From an uncultured Clostridia bacterium (GTDB lineage: Bacteria; Bacillota; Clostridia; TANB77; CAG-508), in assembly GCA_947623865.1 (NCBI GenBank), contig CANQIC010000001.1, forward strand, positions 1 through 64,000: a DNA stretch of 64,000 nt. Reading direction: 5' to 3'. Below are positions 35,022 to 45,106 of this stretch, piece after piece. A program made the translations under genes and the position numbers. The notes beneath the pieces are model-generated. The model was not told the origin of the DNA. It saw only the letters and a program-made list of their open reading frames with translations, and ran no database searches. Within the stretch, counting starts at the first letter, position 1. Each line of letters opens with the position of its first letter.

Positions 35022-35843
35022 ATGAAAAAAGTATTATCACCAAAAATAGATGTAGTATTTCATATGCTATTTGGAGAACAAAAACACGAAAGAATAACAA
35101 AAAAGTTAATAGAAGATGTAATAGGAGAAAAGGTAGAAACAATAGAATTAGAAAAAACGCCATACTTATGGGGAGAACAAGCAAACGACAAAGTGGGAAT
35201 AATAGATATAAGAGCAACAATAAACAATAAAATCCCAATAGATATAGAAATGCAAATAGCAGACAATAAAAATATAGAAAAAAGAATATTATTCTATTGG
35301 GCAAAATTATATTTAAAACAATTAAAAGAAGGAGAACAATATAAAAAGTTAAACAGAAGTATAAGCATAATCTTTTTAGACTATAAGTTAGAAAAATTAA
35401 AAGAATTACCAATCCATACAAAATGGCAAATAAAAGAGAGCGAAAATGGTAAAATACTTTTCACAGAAGACCTAGAGATACATGTAATAGAATTATCCAA
35501 GGTAAAAGAAAAGATAGAAGAAGGAAGTTTAATGAAATGGATACTCTTTTTAGAAAATCCTGAGGGGGAGGAAATCAGAAAAATGGCAGAGAGTGAAAAA
35601 GAAATAAGAGAAGCAATAGAAACATTAGAAGATATAAGCAATGATGAAGCAAAAATAAGGATAGCAGAATTAAGAGAAAAATATGTTGCAGATAGAGAAT
35701 CAGAGTTAGAAACAGCAGAAGAAAAAGGAATACAAAAGGGGATAATAGAAATAGCAAAGAAAATGAAAAAGGAAAAAATCCCAAATAAAATTATTGAAAA
35801 AATAACGGGATTAACAAAAGAAGAAATAGAAAATTTAGAATAA
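35022..35843 (+). CDS. Rpn-family PD-(D/E)XK nuclease / putative transposase-related protein
   Basis: A 273-aa protein. The N-terminus SPKIDVVFHMLFGEQKHERI is diagnostic of the Rpn/PDDEXK_2 family. The active site looks present: GIIDIRATINNKIPIDIEMQIA carries an Asp, then the Glu-x-Gln pair. FYWAKLYLKQLKEGEQY and SIIFLDYKL follow, then a helical tail with EKGIQKGIIEIAKKMK. Members promote RecA-independent recombination or are mobile. It is a stand-alone gene inserted between two envelope runs, with its own terminator, consistent with acquisition as cargo. Confidence 0.88.
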   Translation: MKKVLSPKIDVVFHMLFGEQKHERITKKLIEDVIGEKVETIELEKTPYLWGEQANDKVGIIDIRATINNKIPIDIEMQIADNKNIEKRILFYWAKLYLKQLKEGEQYKKLNRSISIIFLDYKLEKLKELPIHTKWQIKESENGKILFTEDLEIHVIELSKVKEKIEEGSLMKWILFLENPEGEEIRKMAESEKEIREAIETLEDISNDEAKIRIAELREKYVADRESELETAEEKGIQKGIIEIAKKMKKEKIPNKIIEKITGLTKEEIENLE

Positions 35844-35879
35844 ATAAAATATAGTAAATACTTTCAATATAAATAATTT

Positions 35880-35914
35880 AAAGCTCTGAATTTATTATTC
35901 AGAGCTTTGCTTTT
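35880..35914 (+). terminator. Terminator after the Rpn-like gene
   Basis: AAAGCTCTGAA pairs with TTCAGAGCTTT around a TTTATTA loop, followed by GCTTTTG. Confidence 0.8.
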
Positions 35915-35943
35915 GGAAAAGAAGAGTTTAATATTAATATATT

Positions 35944-37030
35944 TTACTTATTTTCATTTTCTCTTGTTCGTAAAATATCTTTATATCCTATTGCTATTAT
36001 AGCAGTAACCATTAATGCAAACGAAATTGCTTTCCATATACCACTTTCTAGGAGAATTATTGCAAACATACCACAAGAGGCACTTAAACCATAAAGCATA
36101 AACACTGCCTGTTTCTGAGTATATCCTTTTTTCATAATTTTATGATGTAAGTGTTCTTTATCTGCTTTAAAAACACCACTTATTGATTTTGTTTTGATTA
36201 TTCTCCTAAATATTGCAGAAATTGTATCAAATAAAGGAAATGCAAATATAATTAATGGGGCAATTAAAACAATTGCGGTATAAGTTTTTGCAACACCTAA
36301 TATTGATATTATTGACAATGCATAACCTAAAAAGTTGGAACCTGTATCCCCAATAAAAGTTCTTGCTGGATTAAAATTAAATGGTAAGAAGCCAACTAAT
36401 GAACCTGCAAGAGCAGTTATTAATATAATAGAAATTAAAGGAGAATCATTTAAAGTAAATATTATTAATAATGAAACACAAGAAATTATAGAAATTCCTG
36501 AAGAAAGTCCATCTAATCCATCAATTAAATTAATAGCATTTGTTATTCCTACAATCCAAATAATAGTTATTATAATTGAAAATAAATCATGAGTAATTAG
36601 AGTTTCTAACCCAGGGACATTGATTCTATCTATTCTTATTCCACTAAATGTAACGACTAAGGCTGCTAAAACTTGTCCTAACAATTTTACATATGGAGGT
36701 ATCCCCTTCCAGTCATCAATAAAACAAAATATTGAAAGTATTATTAATCCTATAAAAAAACCAATAAGTTTTATATAATAATTATCTGCACTAAAAAGAT
36801 TTATGCTATTTTCTATAGACATTACTATTAATAAATATATTGTTGAAACTAAAAAACCTGAAATAACAGCTAATCCTCCGAAGCCTTGGCATTGCTGTTT
36901 TATGTATTTTTCTTTGATCTTTTGGTATATCTAATGCACCGATTTTATTAGCAAATCTAATCGTATATGGTGTAACTACATATGCAGTAATAAGAGCGAG
37001 TAAAAATGCTATGGCAATATCTCCCCACAT
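35944..37030 (-). CDS. tagO: TagO/WecA-type undecaprenyl-phosphate GlcNAc-1-phosphate transferase, +1 frameshift at CGG
   Basis: The membrane enzyme that starts teichoic acid and related polymers by moving GlcNAc-1-P to undecaprenyl phosphate. Corrected length 361 aa. Start ATG 37030 has GGAGG upstream. The first part ends KIHKTAMPRL, then frame 0 reads CTT CGG. Skipping the C (complement of 36880) gives AMPRLGGLAVISGF, the family signature. Catalytic motifs follow: FIDDWKGIPP, NLIDGLDGLSSG, FIGDTGSNFLGY and KEHLHHKIM. About ten spans. It stands apart, convergent with the Rpn-like gene. Confidence 0.92.
36877..36880 (-). other. In-frame CGG-A +1 frameshift site in tagO
   Basis: On the minus strand CTT CGG A: skipping the C opposite G36880 reads GGA, the first Gly of PRLGGLA. 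Confidence 0.88.
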
Positions 37031-37164
37031 AAGAACCTCCATTTGAGTTATTGTACTCTAAATTAATATTCCGTAAAAAATTGTACATTTAAAACTACTT
37101 TTTGTCAACAGGCATGACATATTTTGACAAAATTACAATTAATTACAAAAAAACTACAATATGC

Positions 37165-37193
37165 TTGCAAAATACAGTAGTATATATTATAAT
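37165..37193 (+). promoter_or_regulatory. Promoter for the plus-strand envelope run
   Basis: TTGCAA (37165-37170), 17-nt spacer, TATAAT (37188-37193), about 215 bases before the first gene. The rest of 37031-37408 shows nothing else clear. Confidence 0.6.
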
Positions 37194-37408
37194 TTATGTA
37201 TATTATATGTAATATTATAAAAAACATTTAAATTTCATAGATATGCTCATGCACTTTCTATTTATAGTCTTTGCAATAATATATATAATTTAGAAAATAA
37301 GGTAGATTTTTTAGGGACTATAACAGTTAAAATTAGTATTTGTCCAAGTAAAAGTGGACTGTTTATAGTTTTGTTGAATAAAATTTATAAGAAGGTAGTA
37401 GTAATAGT

Positions 37409-37813
37409 ATGAGAAATTTAAAAATTAAAATAAGAGATTTTATGAATAAATATAAATTCATAAAATTTATATTTGTTGGAGGAAGTTCAACACTTTTAGA
37501 TTTTTTTATATATTTATTATTAAGTAATTTTATTGCAATATCATTGGCTAAATGTTTTTCTATGATAGCTTCATGTACTTATTCATTTTTTTTTAATAAA
37601 TCTTGGACATTTAATGATAAACAAAAAGTTAATACTAAACAAATAATATCATATATTATAGTACAAGTAATAAACATTATTATAAATGTATCCATAAATC
37701 AAATAGGGTATGTCATTACTAATAATAAACTGCTAGCATATATCGTGGCTACAGGCATTAGTATGATAGTAAATTATTTACTACAAAAAAATATTATATT
37801 TAAGGAGAATTAA
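37409..37813 (+). CDS. GtrA-like membrane protein
   Basis: A 134-aa protein with four predicted spans and the GtrA pattern: FIKFIFVGGSSTLLDFFIYL, then SFFFNKSWTFND, and a C-terminal NYLLQKNIIF. It is followed four bases later by a GT2 gene. Probably moves or presents a lipid-linked sugar. Confidence 0.85.
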   Translation: MRNLKIKIRDFMNKYKFIKFIFVGGSSTLLDFFIYLLLSNFIAISLAKCFSMIASCTYSFFFNKSWTFNDKQKVNTKQIISYIIVQVINIIINVSINQIGYVITNNKLLAYIVATGISMIVNYLLQKNIIFKEN

Positions 37814-37816
37814 AAA

Positions 37817-38518
37817 GTGAAATTTTCAATTATAGTCCCTTGCTACAACGAAGAAAAAAATTTAGATAAATTAGTGGAAGAATTTAAAAATAATCTAATT
37901 AATAAAAATTATGATATAGAGTTAGTTTTAGTAAATAACGGTTCTCAAGATAATAGTAAAGAAGTATTGGAAAGGTTGAAAAATAAATATAACTTTATTA
38001 CTATTGAAACAGTAGAAGTAAATAAGGGCTATGGGTATGGGATCCTACAAGGTTTGAAAGTTGCAAAAGGAAAATACTTGGGTTGGTTACATGCAGATTT
38101 ACAATTTAACCCATCTGAAATAGCTAATGGGATAAATTATTTAAAGGAAAATAATTATCCAAAAAATATTTTTATAAAAGGTAAAAGGACCAATAGACCA
38201 CTAATAGATACATTATTCACAATGGGAATGAGTATATATGAAACTTTAATATTAGGTACAAGATTATGGGATATTAATGCACAGCCAACATTAATGAGTA
38301 GAGAATTTTTTGAGAAATGGAAAGAACCACCCTATGATTTTTCTTTAGACTTGTATGCATATTATATGGCAAAAAAAATGAAATTGGATATATACAGATA
38401 CAAAGTAATACAGCACAGAAGAGAAGAAGGGGAATCTTCTTGGAATACAGGAATGAAAGCAAGGATAAAGTTAATTAAAAGAGTAGTTGAATATTCAAAA
38501 AAATTGAAAAGTAGGTAA
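37817..38518 (+). CDS. Family 2 glycosyltransferase, dolichol-phosphate-mannose-synthase-like
   Basis: A 233-aa GT2 with no membrane spans. FSIIVPCYNEEKNLDKLVEE, LVNNGSQDNSKEVL, GYGYGILQGLKVAKG, the donor-site LHADLQFNPSEI, and RREEGESSWNTG are visible. It likely makes a polyprenyl-phosphate sugar for the GtrA-like protein upstream and is tightly packed in the operon. Confidence 0.87.
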   Translation: MKFSIIVPCYNEEKNLDKLVEEFKNNLINKNYDIELVLVNNGSQDNSKEVLERLKNKYNFITIETVEVNKGYGYGILQGLKVAKGKYLGWLHADLQFNPSEIANGINYLKENNYPKNIFIKGKRTNRPLIDTLFTMGMSIYETLILGTRLWDINAQPTLMSREFFEKWKEPPYDFSLDLYAYYMAKKMKLDIYRYKVIQHRREEGESSWNTGMKARIKLIKRVVEYSKKLKSR

Positions 38519-38521
38519 AAA

Positions 38522-39388
38522 ATGAAAAATAAAGGAAAAAAATTATATGTTGCAGTAAATATGATAATAAATATACTAACAATAGTTATTGTTATATTAT
38601 GTTGGAGCAAAATACTTACTCTTAATATAAAAAGTATTTTGCTTGCTATTATACCATTTATATGTATTCACTTATTAAGAATTATACGTCAATATATTAT
38701 TTTAATGGAATATAAAATAAAAATAAAAAAATTAACAAAAGCATATTTACTTAGTTCAATGATTAATACGATTATTCCATTAAGAATAGGAGAATTATAT
38801 AAAATCTATTTGTATGGATATGAAATAAAAGATTATAAAAAAAGTATAATTGCTGTTTTAATTGATAAGTTCTTTGATGCTATATTTTTACTTATTCTTT
38901 TCATGGTAGTTGAAATATTCAATAAACAAGCAATGTCTTTGGTTACTATGTTGTTATTGATATTTGTTCTTTTACTTATAATTATATATATATCTTTTGA
39001 AAACACTTATAAGTTCTTAAATAAATATTTAATACTTAACAAGAATACAAAAATTGGTAATAAATGTTTAAGAATATTAGAAGAGTTTAAAGATATATTT
39101 ATTGATGTAAAAACTATGGTAAAAGATAGGGAAATTCTTATTATTATGATAACTACACTATCTTGGGTATTTGAAATATGTTTTGCATTTATAATATATA
39201 AGCTTATTAATATAGATTTGGGATTGATTAATTTCATAACTTACATTAATGATTCGTTTTTAGGAATACAAAATGGACTATCTAGTTACTATGTATATGC
39301 AACAGCAATTATATTTACAATATATATTATAGTTGTCTGTATAAATAAGATATTCAATTTAACTGGTAATAGAGGGAGAATAAAATGA
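38522..39388 (+). CDS. Flippase-like membrane protein (UPF0104 / LPG synthase TM-like)
   Basis: A 288-aa protein with seven or eight spans. The conserved segments are YLLSSMINTIIPLRIGELYKIYL and AVLIDKFFDAIFLLILFMVVE. The family includes the flippase domain of lysylphosphatidylglycerol synthase and many envelope-cluster proteins. It overlaps the next gene by four bases (ATGA). Confidence 0.75.
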   Translation: MKNKGKKLYVAVNMIINILTIVIVILCWSKILTLNIKSILLAIIPFICIHLLRIIRQYIILMEYKIKIKKLTKAYLLSSMINTIIPLRIGELYKIYLYGYEIKDYKKSIIAVLIDKFFDAIFLLILFMVVEIFNKQAMSLVTMLLLIFVLLLIIIYISFENTYKFLNKYLILNKNTKIGNKCLRILEEFKDIFIDVKTMVKDREILIIMITTLSWVFEICFAFIIYKLINIDLGLINFITYINDSFLGIQNGLSSYYVYATAIIFTIYIIVVCINKIFNLTGNRGRIK

Positions 39389-40830
39389 AGAAAATAATAT
39401 TATTATATGATGATACAATTAATGTACCACATAATGTAAAAATAATAATTGGTAAAGCAAGTTTTGGGCAAATCATTTTAAAAAGAAAAACTATATTTAA
39501 TAGAATAAAAGAAATTGTAGAGGAGACATCTATTGATTCGAAAGTTATTAACTTAACGTCTATAAAAAATGCTTATAAAAAGATAGAAATATATGATAAA
39601 GAAACAGTAATTTTGCATATGTTTTCTAACTTTGCCATAAAAGATATAGAGAAATTTAAAATATTGTTAGGTAAAATGCCTTTTATTAATGAAGATTATA
39701 AGATTGTCCAAGACAATGATATTGTCGCACTTGCATTTAGTAGCATAGAAAATTATAAAGAAATGCTTGATAAATATATAAATCTAAATAATTTGGAGAG
39801 TATATCAAAATATAATAAAATAGAAGTAGATGCGTTTTTAGATATTTCAAATTATAATAACTTACTTACATATATTTCACAAGGATTTGATTCTAGATTT
39901 TTTAATAATTTAGAAGGAAATGAATATATTGTAACTAAAAAATCAACGAACAAGAAAAAAATAAAACAAGAATATACATATTATCAATTACTTCCTGATG
40001 AAATGAAAAAATGGATGGTAATGCCATATAATTATGTCGAAAATGAAGAAACTGCACAGTATACAATGGAAAGATTACACATGACAGACATTGCAACACG
40101 TTGGATACATAAAGCTATTGATGAGGAAGAATTTATAAATATTTTAAATAAAACCTTTTATTATATAAATAATAGAATTAAAAAAAACATATCACAAAAA
40201 GAATATAGAAAAATAGAAAGCAATTTATATGTTAATAAAATAAAAGAGAGAATAGAGCAATTAAAGAAAGAAAAATTATATGCTAAGATTGATATGCATA
40301 TAAAAAGTGGAACAGACTTTAATTCAATAGATGATATTTTTGAATACTATTTAAGTATATATAATAAATATGAAAATAACAATAAAAAATATATTAGTGT
40401 AATAGGTCATGGTGATTTATGTTTTGCAAATATGCTATATAGCAAAGAAACTGATATATTAAAATTCATAGATCCAAAAGGAGCTTTAAAGGAAGAAGAT
40501 TTATGGACAAATCCATATTATGACATAGCTAAATTATCACATTCAATATGTGGAAATTATGATTTATTTAATTGTGGTAGTTATTCTATACATATTAATA
40601 GTGAATTAAAATGTGAATTAGAAGTGTATAATAACAATGATAAATATATAGAAATATTTAAACAGTATGTAGAAAAAAATGGATTTGATTATAATTTAGT
40701 AAGATTATATGAAGCATCATTATTCTTATCAATGTTACCACTACATATAGATTATCCTCAAAAAGTATTTGGATTTATATTAAATGCTATAAATATACTA
40801 AAGGAGATAGAAAAATGTACGAAGATATAA
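39385..40830 (+). CDS. APH-fold sugar/small-molecule kinase
   Basis: A 481-aa protein. The C-terminal half has the aminoglycoside-phosphotransferase catalytic loop GHGDLCFANMLY (near residue 348) and the metal-binding Asp in KFIDPKGALKEED, then NPYYDIAKLSHSI. The N-terminal ~200 residues are unfamiliar and may be a second domain. It overlaps the following HAD gene by 16 bases, and a nucleotidyltransferase follows. The trio suggests synthesis of a nucleotide-activated building block: kinase, phosphatase and NTP transferase. The substrate is unknown. Confidence 0.75.
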   Translation: MKKIILLYDDTINVPHNVKIIIGKASFGQIILKRKTIFNRIKEIVEETSIDSKVINLTSIKNAYKKIEIYDKETVILHMFSNFAIKDIEKFKILLGKMPFINEDYKIVQDNDIVALAFSSIENYKEMLDKYINLNNLESISKYNKIEVDAFLDISNYNNLLTYISQGFDSRFFNNLEGNEYIVTKKSTNKKKIKQEYTYYQLLPDEMKKWMVMPYNYVENEETAQYTMERLHMTDIATRWIHKAIDEEEFINILNKTFYYINNRIKKNISQKEYRKIESNLYVNKIKERIEQLKKEKLYAKIDMHIKSGTDFNSIDDIFEYYLSIYNKYENNNKKYISVIGHGDLCFANMLYSKETDILKFIDPKGALKEEDLWTNPYYDIAKLSHSICGNYDLFNCGSYSIHINSELKCELEVYNNNDKYIEIFKQYVEKNGFDYNLVRLYEASLFLSMLPLHIDYPQKVFGFILNAINILKEIEKCTKI

Positions 40831-41213
40831 CACTTATTTTTGATATTGATGGAACATTATGTCCTTTAAAAGGGAAAGAAGAAAAATATGAGGATTTAGT
40901 TCCTTATAATAATATGATAGAAAAGTTACAATATTATAAGGAAAATGGAGCAAAAATTGTTTTATTTACTTCAAGAAATATGAATTTATATAATGGAAAT
41001 ATAGGAAAAATTAATAAAAATACAGCAAAAATTTTATTAAATTGGCTTGATAAATGGGATATACCGTATGACGAGCTTATATATGGAAAGCCATGGCCAG
41101 GGCATAAAGGATTTTATATAGATGATAGAACAATAAGACCAAATGAGTTTTTAACAAAAAGTATAGAAGAATTAAATGAAATATGTCAGGAAGGAAGAAA
41201 GAAATCAAAGTAA
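40815..41213 (+). CDS. HAD-family phosphatase of polysaccharide clusters
   Basis: A 132-aa protein. Motif I is LIFDIDGTLCPLKG (DxDGT), motif II VLFTSRN, and the C-terminal GFYIDDRTIRPNEFL has the metal-binding Asp pair. Small HAD enzymes with this DIDGTLC start are common next to capsule nucleotidyltransferases. Start ATG behind AAGGAG, inside the end of the kinase gene. Confidence 0.82.
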   Translation: MYEDITLIFDIDGTLCPLKGKEEKYEDLVPYNNMIEKLQYYKENGAKIVLFTSRNMNLYNGNIGKINKNTAKILLNWLDKWDIPYDELIYGKPWPGHKGFYIDDRTIRPNEFLTKSIEELNEICQEGRKKSK

Positions 41214-41224
41214 GGAGAAGTAAT

Positions 41225-41953
41225 ATGAATAATAAAATGACTATAATTGTAACAATGGCAGGTCTTGGTTCGCGTTTTAAAGAAGCGGGATACAAAGTTC
41301 CTAAATATATGATTACAGCTAAGGGAAAAACTCTTTTTGAATGGTCAATGGATAGTTTAGTAGGATATAATAAAATAGTGGATAAATATATTTTTGTTGT
41401 TCGAAAAGAAGATAATTCAAAAGAATTTATATCAGAACAATGTAAAAAATATGGAATTGATAATTTTTATGTACTGGAAATAGATGAATTAACAGATGGG
41501 CAGGCTACTACATGTATGCTAGCAATACCTTATTGTAATAAAGAAAATAGTATAATGATTTATAATATAGATACTTATGTGGAGCCTTATGAAATGAAAC
41601 TTGAAGATATCAGTGGAGAGGGATATATTCCTTGTTTCCATGCAGAAGGAGAACATTGGAGTTTTGCAAAACTCGATGAAAATGGAAAAGTAATTGAAGT
41701 AAGAGAAAAGCAGCGAATATCTGATAATTGTACTTTAGGAGCATATTATTTTTCTTCTGCCAATCTTTATGAAAAAATATATAATGAATATTATTCTAAT
41801 ATTAATAATTTAGAGAAAAAAGAAAAGTATATAGCACCATTGTATAATTACATGATAAAAAAGAATATGGATGTTAGAATAAGTATAATAGATGCTAATA
41901 AAGTTCATGTGTTGGGGACACCAGAGGAATTATTAAAATTTTTAAATGAATAG
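41225..41953 (+). CDS. Nucleotidyltransferase (NTP_transferase type)
   Basis: A 242-aa protein. The N-terminus TIIVTMAGLGSRFKEAGYKVPKYM is the GlmU/RmlA-like nucleotide-binding signature (GxGxRF plus a conserved Lys). MIYNIDTYVEPYEM has the metal-binding Asp. CTLGAYYFSSANLY is the product-site region. The start is ATG 41225 with AAGGAG. Acts with the preceding kinase and phosphatase to activate a sugar or polyol. Confidence 0.85.
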   Translation: MNNKMTIIVTMAGLGSRFKEAGYKVPKYMITAKGKTLFEWSMDSLVGYNKIVDKYIFVVRKEDNSKEFISEQCKKYGIDNFYVLEIDELTDGQATTCMLAIPYCNKENSIMIYNIDTYVEPYEMKLEDISGEGYIPCFHAEGEHWSFAKLDENGKVIEVREKQRISDNCTLGAYYFSSANLYEKIYNEYYSNINNLEKKEKYIAPLYNYMIKKNMDVRISIIDANKVHVLGTPEELLKFLNE

Positions 41954-42033
41954 AAATAGTAGAATTTTATAATCTAAATTTATTAATATATTTATGTATA
42001 AAAATGCACTTTCAAAGGAGGGAAACAATATAA

Positions 42034-43371
42034 ATGAAATTTTTTGAAAAAATATCTAAACTCGATAAACATATTGAAAATATAAAAGAATGGCAGTGGT
42101 TACTAATTACTTTTTTTGTATGCCTTTTTTTTATGATATTACTTAATGTAGAAATAATATGGATGCCTTTTATTCATGCAGAAGATGGACCTATATTTTT
42201 AAAACAAGCGCTAGAAGAAGGACGTTATTCATTATTTAATCTTTTTTCTGGATATTTAGGAGTTTTACCTAGAATTTTTGCAATAACTGCTATACATTTT
42301 GGAAGGAAATACAATAGTATGATAGTAGTTACTTTTATCATGAAAACGTTTTCAACATTATTTTCTGTTATAGTTATAAATTATTTTAACTCAAAAAGAT
42401 TTAAAAATATTATAAATAGTAGAATATTAAGGTTAGTGATGAGTTTACTTCTAATGTATGTAATGGCAAATCATGTTTATATATTATATAATTCAGTAAT
42501 GACACATTGGTGGGGAGCATTGCTTGTAATGTTTATAGGATTTAATTTAGTAGAAAAAAAATTACCACCTATATATATAATACCATTTTTAATATTAGCA
42601 ATATTATCAAGTCCATCGACATTAATTATTATATTGCCAACAGTTTATTATTTATTTTGTAGATTAAAAGAAAAAAAGAAAACTGGAATAAATGGTATCA
42701 AAGCAGAAAAGAAATCTGAAATAGTTATTCCAATTTTAATAATATTTACAGTAATAATGCATGTTATTATAATATTATTTTTAGGTGGAAAAGTTGCTCC
42801 CAAAGGTGCAAGTGTATCGAGTATTTCAATAAATTATATACTATTGACATTATATAATACAATAAAAAATATGACTCAATGTATTCCTTTTATAATTACT
42901 TTTGGGAAACTATCAGTAGAAAATATAAGAATACTTTTAGGTATTATAATATTTATTGTATTGTTTTGGAGATATTATAAAAACAAAAATATAAAAATAT
43001 TTATTTGGGGAGTATTTGGAATTTTCTTATTATATTTTATGAAGATTTTTAGATACCAAGAAAAATTTACATTACCTAGTATAACATTTTATGATGCTGT
43101 TCCATCAACTGTAGGAGTTTTTCTAATAATGAAGTGGTTATATGATGATTTACAAAAATTAGTTAAAAAAGAAAAAATTTTTAAAATTATAATGTTCACA
43201 ATATTGATTATATTAACATTTTCATATTATAAAACTAGATATAAAATTGATTTTACTTATTGTAATGAAATTTATAAAATAGAATCTAAGGTAGATTTTT
43301 CAAGCAATAAAACAAAAAAAATAAAGATACCAGGGATTGGAAGATGGAAGGCATATATTCCAGTAAAATGA
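42034..43371 (+). CDS. Polytopic membrane protein, possible GT-C type enzyme
   Basis: A 445-aa protein with about ten spans. FIHAEDGPIFLKQALEEGRY in the first extracytoplasmic loop (near residue 47) has the acidic pair and pattern seen in GT-C glycosyltransferases. No specific family recognised. A strong AAAGGAGG site lies about 12 bases before ATG, a longer spacing than its neighbours. Last gene of the first plus-strand run, followed by an 18-bp terminator stem. Confidence 0.6.
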   Translation: MKFFEKISKLDKHIENIKEWQWLLITFFVCLFFMILLNVEIIWMPFIHAEDGPIFLKQALEEGRYSLFNLFSGYLGVLPRIFAITAIHFGRKYNSMIVVTFIMKTFSTLFSVIVINYFNSKRFKNIINSRILRLVMSLLLMYVMANHVYILYNSVMTHWWGALLVMFIGFNLVEKKLPPIYIIPFLILAILSSPSTLIIILPTVYYLFCRLKEKKKTGINGIKAEKKSEIVIPILIIFTVIMHVIIILFLGGKVAPKGASVSSISINYILLTLYNTIKNMTQCIPFIITFGKLSVENIRILLGIIIFIVLFWRYYKNKNIKIFIWGVFGIFLLYFMKIFRYQEKFTLPSITFYDAVPSTVGVFLIMKWLYDDLQKLVKKEKIFKIIMFTILIILTFSYYKTRYKIDFTYCNEIYKIESKVDFSSNKTKKIKIPGIGRWKAYIPVK

Positions 43372-43463
43372 TAGACAAAAAATTGAAATAAAAAATATAG
43401 TACTGAAGAATTGATAACTTGAAATATTTTGGACCTATAAATAAAAGGTAAAAAGAAAAATTC

Positions 43464-43506
43464 TATAAAGACCCAATTGAGTATAAAGCTCAATTGGGTC
43501 TTTATA
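43464..43506 (+). terminator. Long hairpin ending the first plus-strand envelope run
   Basis: A perfect 18-bp stem (TATAAAGACCCAATTGAG and its complement) with a 7-base loop. The stem itself ends TCTTTATA and no long T run follows. Confidence 0.75.
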
Positions 43507-43894
43507 GTTTAATGCTTAATTTAGACAATATCTATAATTATTTATTATTACTTTTTTATTTTTTATTTAATACTTTTTTCAAAACAATAATTTGATATTA
43601 CAAACATATTTACGACTTCTAGTACCTATGTTATATGTTAACAAAAATATCTATTGTTAATATGATTTTACGGTTTTAATAAAAATAGATATTACAATAT
43701 ATATTTTTTAAGTAAAGAGTAATATATATTTTATTAAGCTCTAAATAATTACTTGAAATTTTAAGAAAATTGTTGTTTTTTTTAGATTTCTCTTGTATAA
43801 TTTATTAGAGAGTATTTTGCTATAAAGGATATTATTATTGCATAAAAATGACGTTAATTGTAAAACATCTATGAATTATGTAAGGATTTGAAAT
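43507..43894 (+). promoter_or_regulatory. Intergenic region with promoter for the second plus-strand run
   Basis: A promoter TTGTTT (43773-43778), 17-nt spacer, TATAAT (43796-43801) points at the gene at 43895. An inverted repeat AATATCTATT/AATAGATATT spans about 43648-43696. No gene is seen in this 388-bp stretch. Confidence 0.6.
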
Positions 43895-45106
43895 ATGAAA
43901 AAAATGCGTACTAAAATTTTAAGAATAATTATTTGTATTTGTAAGTGCTTATTAAATATAATTTATTTTTTTGTTAAACTATGTCCTACTAATAATAAAG
44001 TTATAATGTTAAGTAGGCAGTCTAATAAACCAAGTATAGATTTTTTATTACTACAGAATGAAATATCAGAAAGAAAAAGTGATGTAGAGGTGAAAGTTCT
44101 ATGCAAAGTATTAAAAAAAGGTATAAAAGATAGAATAAATTATTGTTTTTACATATTAAAATGTATGTATCATATATCAACATCTAAAGTTTGCATATTG
44201 GATGGATATTCAATCCCAATTAGTATATTAAAACATAAAAAAAATTTAGAAGTAATCCAGATATGGCACGCTTCAGGAGCTATTAAAAAATTTGGCTATC
44301 AATCTTTGAACAAAAAGGAAGGCAGAGGAACAGAAATTGCAAAGATAATGAATATGCATAAAAATTACAAATATGTAATGGCTCCAAGTAATATTACAGC
44401 AAGTTTTTATGAAGAAGCATTTGGCATAGATAAAGATAAAATCTTTATAAATGGATTACCAAGGTTAGATTATATATTAGATAGTGATTTAGGGAATGAT
44501 AAATTAAAAGAATTCTATAATCAATATCCTAAATATAAGAATAAAAATAAAAAAACAATTTTATACGTACCTACATTTAGAAAAAATACTGATAGTACAG
44601 AAAACATAAAAAAATTAATAAATGCAGTAAACAAATCTAAATACAATTTAATTATAAAATTACATCCATTAGATAAAAGTGAAGAAACTAAAAAATATAC
44701 AGTAAGTAAAAAATATAGTACATACGATTTGCTTAAAATAGCAGATTATATTATAACAGATTATTCTGCAGTAGCATTTGAAGCAAGTTTATTAAACAAG
44801 CCACTTTATTTTTATGTGTATGATATAGATGATTATAAAAAGGTAAGGGGACTAAATGTAGACTTATTTAAAGAAATGAATAATTCTACTAGTAGAAATA
44901 TAAAAGAGATAACTAAATCAATAGAAAATAATAAATATGATTATGATGAATTAGATAATTTTAGAGATAAATATATGGGAAAAGATTATCGCAATAACAC
45001 ATCAAAGTTAGTAGACTTTATATTTAAATTTTTAGACAAGGATGTTAAGAATGAAAAAATTAAAAATAGTGCTAATGAACATAGCCAAAAAGAATTTAAT
45101 ATTTAG
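43895..45106 (+). CDS. TagB/TagF-like CDP-glycerol (or polyol) phosphotransferase
   Basis: A 403-aa enzyme. QIWHASGAIKKFGY (near residue 128) is the family's catalytic His motif. YVPTFRKN, IIKLHPLDKSEE and YIITDYSAVAFEASLLNKPL complete the CDP-binding half. A short N-terminal hydrophobic stretch may touch the membrane. It would transfer glycerol-phosphate or a similar polyol-phosphate to a lipid-linked acceptor. It overlaps the next, paralogous gene by 56 bases. Confidence 0.87.
   Translation: MKKMRTKILRIIICICKCLLNIIYFFVKLCPTNNKVIMLSRQSNKPSIDFLLLQNEISERKSDVEVKVLCKVLKKGIKDRINYCFYILKCMYHISTSKVCILDGYSIPISILKHKKNLEVIQIWHASGAIKKFGYQSLNKKEGRGTEIAKIMNMHKNYKYVMAPSNITASFYEEAFGIDKDKIFINGLPRLDYILDSDLGNDKLKEFYNQYPKYKNKNKKTILYVPTFRKNTDSTENIKKLINAVNKSKYNLIIKLHPLDKSEETKKYTVSKKYSTYDLLKIADYIITDYSAVAFEASLLNKPLYFYVYDIDDYKKVRGLNVDLFKEMNNSTSRNIKEITKSIENNKYDYDELDNFRDKYMGKDYRNNTSKLVDFIFKFLDKDVKNEKIKNSANEHSQKEFNI

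Noticed and set aside
35022-35843. Complete insertion sequence around the Rpn-like gene
   Set aside because: No flanking terminal inverted repeats or target duplications were seen; it has its own terminator and looks like a single gene.
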